Part shown: positions 58,748 through 64,000 of the stretch, piece after piece | Numbering within the stretch: the stretch's first letter is position 1 | Layout: each line of letters opens with the position of its first letter | DNA from: Kibdelosporangium persicum | GTDB lineage: Bacteria > Actinomycetota > Actinomycetes > Mycobacteriales > Pseudonocardiaceae | NCBI RefSeq assembly: GCF_013280595.1 | Contig: NZ_JAAATY010000034.1 | Span: forward strand, 41,636 to 105,635 | Length of the DNA stretch: 64,000 nt | Reading direction: 5' to 3' | The notes under the pieces: model-generated | What the model was told of the DNA's origin: nothing | What the model saw: the letters and a program-made list of their open reading frames with translations, nothing else | The model's database searches: none | Program-made: the position numbers and the translations under genes

Positions 58748-59785
58748 ATGTCAGTCTCGATTCGTAGCCAGCGGCAGGAGCAGCGGCAGTTGTCAGCCGA
58801 GTTGCGCGCCCAGCGCAAGACGTGGGCTGAAGTCGGGCGCGTGTTCAGCGACCGGTATCACGTCAACGCACGCGCGGCGATGCGGATGGCCCACGGGTGG
58901 AGCCAGCGGGATGCCGCTGAACGGTGGAACAGTCGCTGGCCTGCGGACTCGAAGACCTTCAAGAACTTCTCGTACTGGGAATTGTGGCCGGCATCGACCG
59001 GGTACGCGCCGTCGTTGGACGTACTCGGCAGACTCGCCGAACTCTACGAGTGCAGCATCAGTGATCTGGTGTGGGATTGCGGCGATTTCCGAGATCGCGA
59101 CTCCATTCACGGGGATGCAGGACGACTGCACGGCCTACAAGCCTTGCTCGACCACGGCGACGACAAGACCCGACCCACAAATGCCGCGAGTCTTGTTTCG
59201 AAACTGGAATCAATTGACGTAACCGAACTCGCACGCTTGACCGCCTCATGGGCGGATAGCCTGAAGGGCGCGAGTCGTAGGTCCATACTTCTCAAACTCA
59301 GCGCTGCACTGTCGTTGGCGGCGGCCGCGCCTGCGCTCGCCGATGAGTCCGAGGAGGCACCACCCGCCAGTGGAGTAGCTGGCGATTACGAAGGAATATG
59401 GCACAGTCGATACATTTATCCGAGCACCAGTCGGGGCGGGAACGTCTCTGGCGATCACTACGTCGTCATGCGACAGCGCGGCAATCAGCTGTTCGGGCAA
59501 AGCGTGCCCGCAACGAATGGATCACTACTGAATCTGGATCTTGCGGTAAGCGGTCCGATCGCAACAGGAATCTGGTCCGAGCGCACCTCTCTCACCGGCC
59601 ACTACCGTGGTGCGGTCTACCACGGTGCCATACAGCTGATCATCGATCCTATGGGCAAGTCCATGACGGGGAAATGGGTGGGTTACGACCGCGAGTTCAC
59701 CATCAACAGTGGCGAGTGGACACTTACCTGGCAAGAACCGGCGACGACCAAGGGCGTGCAACGCGCATACCACCTGAAAGTCTGA
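58748..59785 (+). CDS. HTH protein with hydrophobic segment and C-terminal beta domain
   Basis: A 345-residue protein. The N-terminal HTH (about 25-110: [37 protein letters not shown]) is XRE-like. Arg-Arg at 177-178 and a hydrophobic stretch 180-198 ([19 protein letters not shown]) look like a membrane anchor or internal export signal, then an acidic linker. The C-terminal domain (211-345) is rich in beta strands and glycine ([52 protein letters not shown]). It could be a one-component sensor with an outside ligand domain. AAGGAG precedes the ATG. Confidence 0.7.
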   Translation: MSVSIRSQRQEQRQLSAELRAQRKTWAEVGRVFSDRYHVNARAAMRMAHGWSQRDAAERWNSRWPADSKTFKNFSYWELWPASTGYAPSLDVLGRLAELYECSISDLVWDCGDFRDRDSIHGDAGRLHGLQALLDHGDDKTRPTNAASLVSKLESIDVTELARLTASWADSLKGASRRSILLKLSAALSLAAAAPALADESEEAPPASGVAGDYEGIWHSRYIYPSTSRGGNVSGDHYVVMRQRGNQLFGQSVPATNGSLLNLDLAVSGPIATGIWSERTSLTGHYRGAVYHGAIQLIIDPMGKSMTGKWVGYDREFTINSGEWTLTWQEPATTKGVQRAYHLKV

Positions 59786-59789
59786 CAGT

Positions 59790-59842
59790 GGTCCATCATT
59801 GATCGCGCGAGGTGAACGTCTGTCCTGGTGTAGCCGTTCTCT
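59790..59842 (-). pseudogene. Relic fragment of the short XRE gene
   Basis: 53 bp matching 57972-58024 with only two differences, starting 4 bp after the stop of the 58748-59785 gene. It corresponds to the middle of the HTH protein (the ENGYTKTDVHLARSMMD part) and has no start, stop or flanking homology. It marks a lost paralogous locus or a recombination endpoint. Confidence 0.75.
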
Positions 59843-59917
59843 GGTCCCGCCACTGGATGCCAGTCGGGACTTTAGGGCGGTTACCTGCCGGTAACCAGAG
59901 CTGACAGCGCGGCCTGT

Positions 59918-60622
59918 CTACGAGTTCTGGTCGATGACCTGAAGCAGGCTTATGGGATCGGCCAGGTCAGCGATCACCCACGTTGCTCCAGCTTCTCGCA
60001 ATTCCTGGGTGGTGCTCTCGCCGGTGGCCACGCCTATCACGCTCACACCAGCGACCAGTCCTGCTTCAACGTCGTTCGGGGTATCACCGATCAGGATCGT
60101 GCGTCGGTTGCCGAACGTGACGCCTGTTCGCTCAGCAGCCCGCCGTTGCGCAATCGCCACGAGTTCGGACCGCACGGCATGATCGTCCCCGTACGCACTG
60201 GTCTCCAGGTCGAGGTATCGATCAAGTCCGAAGACCTCCAGCTTGATCTGCGCGACAGCCCGCAGATTGCCGGTCAGCACACCGAGATGGATCTTCGGTT
60301 CTCCTGCCAATGTGGCGAGCGACCGCAAGACGCCCGGCAAGGCACGGCCACGTTCGGCGAGTTCATCTCGCGCAGCGTCATAGCCCGCAGCCAGAGCATC
60401 AGCCAGCTTCCGGATCGCCTCCGCGGTGGGTTCCACACCATGCAGATCCAAGGTCTCGCGAATGATGTCCAGCTCAGTCCGTCCGGAGACAGCAGCGAGC
60501 TTGTGAAACGGCACCCCGGTCACAGCCGGAAACACGCGTTCATACATTTCACGGCCAATCCCGCGCGTCTCGACGAGCGTGTGGTCGACGTCGAACAGCA
60601 CGAGTATGCACGGCGAAGGCAC
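59918..60622 (-). CDS. HAD-superfamily phosphatase
   Basis: A 234-residue phosphoglycolate-phosphatase-like HAD hydrolase. Motif I is LFDVDHTLVET (residues 8-18), a helical cap follows, motif II is LGVLTGNLRAVAQIK, and motif IV is ILIGDTPNDVEAGLVAGVSVIGVATG. Substrate unknown. The GTG at 60622 is chosen because the fold begins there; an in-frame extension to 60673 (MMLRGTPV) is unlikely. Confidence 0.83.
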   Translation of the reverse strand: MPSPCILVLFDVDHTLVETRGIGREMYERVFPAVTGVPFHKLAAVSGRTELDIIRETLDLHGVEPTAEAIRKLADALAAGYDAARDELAERGRALPGVLRSLATLAGEPKIHLGVLTGNLRAVAQIKLEVFGLDRYLDLETSAYGDDHAVRSELVAIAQRRAAERTGVTFGNRRTILIGDTPNDVEAGLVAGVSVIGVATGESTTQELREAGATWVIADLADPISLLQVIDQNS

Positions 60623-60713
60623 GCCAGCAAGTCTGTCACCTGGTCGTGTCACGGGTGTGCCGCGTAACATCATTCGAGGTCACAGCCCCCAAGGCAAGGC
60701 GACCGAGAAACTG

Positions 60714-60858
60714 TGGACGAGCAGCTTGCCCGACGCATCGGGGAACGGGTGCGCTCTACCGGGGCGCCGCTATCAGATTTATCGTCGACAGTGGTCGTCG
60801 GTCAGTAGCCGCCGAAGCCGCTCGCCTCGCCGCACAGCTGGCTGTACCCGTGCACTGA
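60714..60858 (+). pseudogene. Degraded XRE regulator gene
   Basis: The frame starting GTG at 60714 reads VDEQLARRIGERVRSTGAPL, the usual first helix of actinomycete XRE regulators, then stops at a TAG. A second frame continues FIVDSGRRSVAAEAARLAAQLAVPVH, like the last helix of such domains (ERGRRSV..LARLADALGVP). The central recognition helix is missing. Read as an internally deleted, frameshifted relic. Confidence 0.45.
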
Positions 60859-60929
60859 GCCTACAAAGATCAGTCTTCCTGTCCACGGTGTGTCAACGGT
60901 CGACCCGTGAAGGGCCGAGTTCGGTCAGG

Positions 60930-62120
60930 TCAAGCGCTGTCCAGCTCCGAGAGGCGGCGGGTGAGGAAGCGGCGTTCGGCATCGGTGGGTGCGAGTTCCA
61001 GGGCCTCGCGGTAGGCCTCGGCCGCTTCTGGAATGCGGCCGAGCCGCCGTAGGAAGTCGGCGCGGGTCGCGGGCAGGAGGTGGTAGCCGGTGAGCTTGTC
61101 CTGCAAGGAGTCGAGCAGTGCCAGGCCCTCGGACGGTCCGGAGGCCATGGCGACGGCGACGGCGCGGTTCAGTTCGATGACGGGTGACGGGTTCAGGCGG
61201 AGCATTGCCTCGTACAGCATGGCGATGCGGGGCCAGTCCGTGTCCGATGCCGTCGGTGCGGTGGCGTGGCAGGCGGCGATCGCGGCCTGGAGTTGGTACG
61301 GGCCCGGGTGGCCTTGTTCCAGCGCCGCGTCCAGTACCGCGATGCCTTCCTCGATCAACTCCTGGTCCCATCGGGATCGGTCCTGGTCTTCGAGCGTCAC
61401 GAGATCGCCGGACGCGTCGAGGCGGGTGTCGCGGCGGGAGTTGTGGAACAGCATCAGGGCCAGCAGGCCGCTGGCTTCCGGCGTGTGCGGCATCAGCGAG
61501 ACCAGGACTCTGGTGAGGCGGATTGCCTCGTCCACCAACGAATAGTTCGAGTAGCCCTGGTTGAACAGCAGGTACAGCACACCCAGCACGCCCGAGGTGC
61601 GTTCAGGCAACAACGAAGGCGGCGGAACGCGGTACGGGATGCGCGCGTTGTGGATCTTCCGTTTCGCGCGTACGAGGCGTTGGGCCATGGTCGGCTCTGG
61701 CACGAGGAACGCGCGGGCGATCTCCGGGGTGGTCATGCCCGTCAACGTGCGCAAGGTCAGCGCCACCTGGGCTTCCAGCGGCAGTGCCGGGTGACAGCAG
61801 GTGAACATCAGCTTCAGCCGGTCGTCCGGGAACGAGTCCTCTGTGGACGCCTCAGGTGACCCGATGGTCGCGAGATCGGCCAGACGATTGGTTTCCGCGG
61901 CCGCGCGGCGGATGCGGTCGAGGGCACGGTTGCGCGCTGTCGTGGTGAGCCAAGCCCCAGGGCGGCGGGGGACGCCGTCCTGGGGCCAGTGGGCCATGGC
62001 GCGCGCGAACGCTTCCTGGGTGCACTCCTCCGCGAGGTCCCAGTCGCCGGTCAGGCGGATCAAGGTCGCGACCACGCGCCCCCATTCGGCGCGGAAAGCT
62101 TCCTCGATCGCTTCCGTCAC
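60930..62120 (-). CDS. ECF42-type RNA polymerase sigma factor
   Basis: A 396-residue sigma factor with the long C-terminal extension typical of ECF42. Region 2 is EEAFRAEWGRVVATLIRLTGDWDLAEECTQEAFARAMAHWP, and region 4 is LTLRTLTGMTTPEIARAFLVPEPTMAQRLVRAKRKI. The extension (about 170-396) has TPR-like helices, LYLLFNQGYSNYSL, and RLGRIPEAAEAYREALELAPTDAERRFL. Members are encoded with DGPF (YCII) proteins instead of an anti-sigma factor, exactly as here. The GTG at 62120 overlaps the upstream stop as GTGA. Confidence 0.92.
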   Translation of the reverse strand: MTEAIEEAFRAEWGRVVATLIRLTGDWDLAEECTQEAFARAMAHWPQDGVPRRPGAWLTTTARNRALDRIRRAAAETNRLADLATIGSPEASTEDSFPDDRLKLMFTCCHPALPLEAQVALTLRTLTGMTTPEIARAFLVPEPTMAQRLVRAKRKIHNARIPYRVPPPSLLPERTSGVLGVLYLLFNQGYSNYSLVDEAIRLTRVLVSLMPHTPEASGLLALMLFHNSRRDTRLDASGDLVTLEDQDRSRWDQELIEEGIAVLDAALEQGHPGPYQLQAAIAACHATAPTASDTDWPRIAMLYEAMLRLNPSPVIELNRAVAVAMASGPSEGLALLDSLQDKLTGYHLLPATRADFLRRLGRIPEAAEAYREALELAPTDAERRFLTRRLSELDSA

Positions 62121-62431
62121 TCCCAAATCGGCCGCACTTCGATCGCGCCGAACTTCGCGACCGGGTGCCTGGCCGCGATCGCCAACGCTTCGTCCATGTC
62201 GGCGCACTCCAGGATGTCGTAGCCCGCGATCTGCTCCTTCGTCTCGGCGAACGGGCCGTCCGACACGAAAACCCGGCCGTCACGTGGCCACAGCGTTGTC
62301 GCGTCCGAGACGGGCCGAAGCTGGTTGCCTTCCAGGTGGCGCGAGCCGGTGTCGGCGATCCACGTGTCCGGGCAGTCTTCTGTGGTCCCGATCAGGGCGT
62401 CGTCCACGCAGACCCACATCATGAACTTCAT
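62117..62431 (-). CDS. DGPF/YCII-domain protein (second copy)
   Basis: A 104-residue YCII-fold protein. The family signature VSDGPFAETKEQIAGYDILECADMDEALAIA is at about 56-86. The ECF42 literature links such proteins to the sigma factor's output or control. The N-terminal half (CPDTWIADTGSRHLEGNQLRPV) differs from the sister gene 3 bp upstream. Confidence 0.88.
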   Translation of the reverse strand: MKFMMWVCVDDALIGTTEDCPDTWIADTGSRHLEGNQLRPVSDATTLWPRDGRVFVSDGPFAETKEQIAGYDILECADMDEALAIAARHPVAKFGAIEVRPIWE

Positions 62432-62434
62432 CGC

Positions 62435-62773
62435 TCAGTCCTCCCAGTACGGACGGATCTCGATCGGGTACCGGCCCGCGGCCTCATGGGCCGACGCGAT
62501 CGCGATCGCCTCGTCCAGGTCCGCGCACTCGATCAGTTCGACGCCCGCGACCCACTCCTTGGTCTCGGCGAACGGACCGTCGGACACCAGTTCCTTGCCG
62601 TCCCGCACCCGCACGGTCTTCGCCTCCGCGGGCGGACGCATCAGGTACCTGCCACGGCTCATGTCGCGTTCGTCCAGATCGCGCATCCAGGCCACGTGGT
62701 CGGGCTTGGCGTCCAGTTCGGCGGGGCTTTCCAGCTTCGCCCCGTCGTCGCAGATCATCAGCATGTACCGCAC
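62435..62773 (-). CDS. DGPF/YCII-domain protein (first copy)
   Basis: A 112-residue YCII-fold protein. MRYMLMICDD begins the first strand, and VSDGPFAETKEWVAGVELIECADLDEAIAIAS is the signature. First gene of the DGPF-DGPF-sigma operon; the spacing of 3 bp to the second copy indicates a local duplication. Confidence 0.9.
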   Translation of the reverse strand: MRYMLMICDDGAKLESPAELDAKPDHVAWMRDLDERDMSRGRYLMRPPAEAKTVRVRDGKELVSDGPFAETKEWVAGVELIECADLDEAIAIASAHEAAGRYPIEIRPYWED

Positions 62774-62897
62774 TCAAGGCCTCCTTGTCGGGTCAAGGTT
62801 CTCACCGACACGACGCGGGAACGGCCGGAAATCGACATCCCCCGCGCTGTCGATTTCGCCGGCCCGGCGCGTCGCCTTCATGACGAAGGAGGAAGCC

Positions 62898-63062
62898 ATG
62901 ATCAACCACGCTTGGTGCATCGACCACGAAACCCGCCAGGACCGCCTCGAAGTGGACAACCGGCTCGGACGGCTGGTCCAGCGCTGGCGCAGGCGGCGTC
63001 GCCCACCGGTTCGGGTGACGCCCACTTCCCAAGAACCGGCTCTCCAAGTTAGGCTGCCCTAA
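62898..63062 (+). CDS. Small basic protein upstream of the iron-box gene
   Basis: A possible 54-residue protein, MINHAWCIDHETRQDRLEVDN onward, ending in an arginine-rich tail. A very good Shine-Dalgarno AAGGAGG lies 5 nt before the ATG. Its last codons and stop fall inside the DtxR/IdeR-type box. No family recognised. Confidence 0.45.
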   Translation: MINHAWCIDHETRQDRLEVDNRLGRLVQRWRRRRRPPVRVTPTSQEPALQVRLP

Positions 63063-63067
63063 CTTGG
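63044..63067 (+). promoter_or_regulatory. DtxR/IdeR-type iron box
   Basis: A 24-bp palindrome with one mismatch per half. Its core AGTTAGGCTGCCCTAACT (63047-63064) closely fits the actinobacterial iron-box pattern TTAGGTTAGGCTAACCTAA. It includes a -10-like TAGGCT (63050-63055), the usual place for such boxes. It predicts iron-dependent repression of the following DUF2470 gene. Confidence 0.75.
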
Positions 63068-63075
63068 AGGTGACA

Positions 63076-63837
63076 GTGACCGAGACACCCACTCCGGCCG
63101 AGCGTGCGCGCACCATCGCCACGCGCGGCGGCAAGGCCACGCTGATGCCGTCCGCCGAAGGTGCCGGAAAAGTCGTGCCACTGACACACCACGTGCACGC
63201 GGACGGCGTGGCCAGCGTGCTCATCGCGCAGAGTAACCCGTTCGTGGCGGCCGCGTGGGCGGCGCCACGCGGTGAGCTCGCGGCGATGCTCGAGCTCGCG
63301 GACACTGCGCCGGTTCCGTTGCGGGAGCCGGTGCGTGGCCTGCTGTGGTTCACGGGCTGGGTGCGGGCACTGTCCGACGACGAAGCCAGGCGCGCCGCGA
63401 TGCTGGTCGCCGAGGAGCGTCCGGACCCGCGTCTGCTGGACGTCGGCCACGGCGCAACGATGCTCCAGGTCATCCCCGCCTCGCTCGTGCTCGCCGACGC
63501 CGAGGGCACGCACTCGCTGTCGCTGGAGGACTTCACCGCCGCGACGCCGGACCCGTTCTGCGCGTACGAGGCGGACTGGTTGCGTCACTTGGAGCTCGCG
63601 CACACCGACGTCGTCTCGATGCTGGGCCGTCACCTGCCGGACGAGCTGCGCGGCGGTCACATCCGGCCGCTCGGGCTCGACCGGTTCGGGCTTCGGCTGC
63701 GGGTCGAGGCAGCCGACGCCGACCACGACGTGCGGCTCGCGTTCGAGCAGCCGGTGGCGACGACAGCCGAACTGGCGAACGAACTACGTCGCCTGGTCGG
63801 CTGCCCGTTCCTCGCGGAGACGCGCAGGCAGCACTAG
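63076..63837 (+). CDS. DUF2470 / HugZ-like protein
   Basis: A 253-residue protein of the DUF2470 family, which is related to the heme-oxygenase HugZ split barrel. The N-terminus AERARTIATRGGKATLMP and LTHHVHADGVASVLIAQSNPF resemble the FMN-binding-like part. The C-terminus AYEADWLRHLELAHTDVVSMLGRHLP..RLGLDRFGLRLRVEAADADHDVRLAF is the DUF2470 module. The GTG at 63076 has GGAGG 5 nt upstream; a TTG at 63064 lies within the iron box. Iron control plus family membership suggests heme or iron use. Its TAG stop begins a MITE. Confidence 0.8.
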   Translation: MTETPTPAERARTIATRGGKATLMPSAEGAGKVVPLTHHVHADGVASVLIAQSNPFVAAAWAAPRGELAAMLELADTAPVPLREPVRGLLWFTGWVRALSDDEARRAAMLVAEERPDPRLLDVGHGATMLQVIPASLVLADAEGTHSLSLEDFTAATPDPFCAYEADWLRHLELAHTDVVSMLGRHLPDELRGGHIRPLGLDRFGLRLRVEAADADHDVRLAFEQPVATTAELANELRRLVGCPFLAETRRQH

Positions 63838-64000
63838 GTCGTGTTTTGAATGTCCCGGTCGATGAGAGTCGGGATCGGGGCGGTTCCTGGCGTCGCCGCG
63901 GGATCGCCGCGAATACTGGTTGTCTTTGGGCGGTCCCGCGGTGGCGTCAGGGGCCGCATCCGGCCCGGCTATCGCGATCGGGCATTTGAAACACGGCCTA
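63835..64000. mobile_element. MITE-like element, copy 2 (166 bp)
   Basis: Same element as 27754-27944, with the same terminal repeats and orientation; the last base of the window is the last base of the right TA. It lacks a 31-bp internal stretch of copy 1, carrying 6 bp instead. Outside that and a few base changes the copies are identical, pointing to recent spread. Confidence 0.85.

Overview
The window is high-GC DNA with dense, often 4-bp-overlapping genes, many GTG or TTG starts and typical actinobacterial families (septum-formation protein, DUF5753 XRE regulator, DosR/DevS-like pair, fused CydDC, ShbA/SigD-like sigma factor, ECF42 with DGPF partners). It looks like a chromosomal segment of a filamentous actinomycete, probably Pseudonocardiales; the genus cannot be fixed from sequence alone. 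No rRNA, tRNA, CRISPR array, phage or complete insertion sequence was seen.

Region 1 (1-12.8 kb) opens with a partial flavin-dependent oxidoreductase and a HAD phosphatase. A tight six-gene minus-strand operon follows (LpxA-like acyltransferase, acyl carrier protein, FabG-like reductase, acyl-adenylating ligase, LuxE-like ligase, LuxC-like acyl reductase). Next to it lie a flippase-like membrane protein, a DegT-type sugar aminotransferase with a Gfo/Idh/MocA dehydrogenase, a family 2 glycosyltransferase and an L-2-hydroxyglutarate oxidase. Together they suggest an undescribed pathway for an acylated amino sugar or glycolipid, with 2-oxoglutarate recycling built in.

Region 2 (12.8-25 kb) holds a small zincin, a septum-formation protein, a YgiB/YgiC/DUF350-like membrane operon, a MerR gene with a readable promoter/operator, a TetR-SDR-aldehyde dehydrogenase group with two operator boxes, serS, rtcB, a sigma factor, a MazG-like hydrolase, and a gene-poor stretch with two related promoter plus short-ORF units.

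Region 3 (25-45 kb) has a NarL-type two-component pair, a MITE-like element inserted at the overlapping stop codons of two convergent genes, lipoproteins, SDR, PaiB-like and phospholipase C-like genes, pheA, a macro-domain gene, coaA, and a DosR/DevS-like pair beside cydA-cydB-cydDC. The linker of CydDC contains an in-frame copy of a repeat of about 118 bp whose other copy is intergenic.

Region 4 (45-64 kb) contains homogentisate catabolism (hmgA, fahA, an unassigned protein, IclR regulator and its probable operator). It continues with a five-gene SWIM/DUF5691/MoxR/DUF5682/VWA operon, paralogous XRE plus small-protein modules with a relic fragment, an ECF42 sigma factor with two DGPF proteins, and a DUF2470 gene under a DtxR/IdeR-type iron box. 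A second MITE copy closes the window. Several genes have a -10-like hexamer exactly 6 nt before the start codon, suggesting frequent leaderless transcription.
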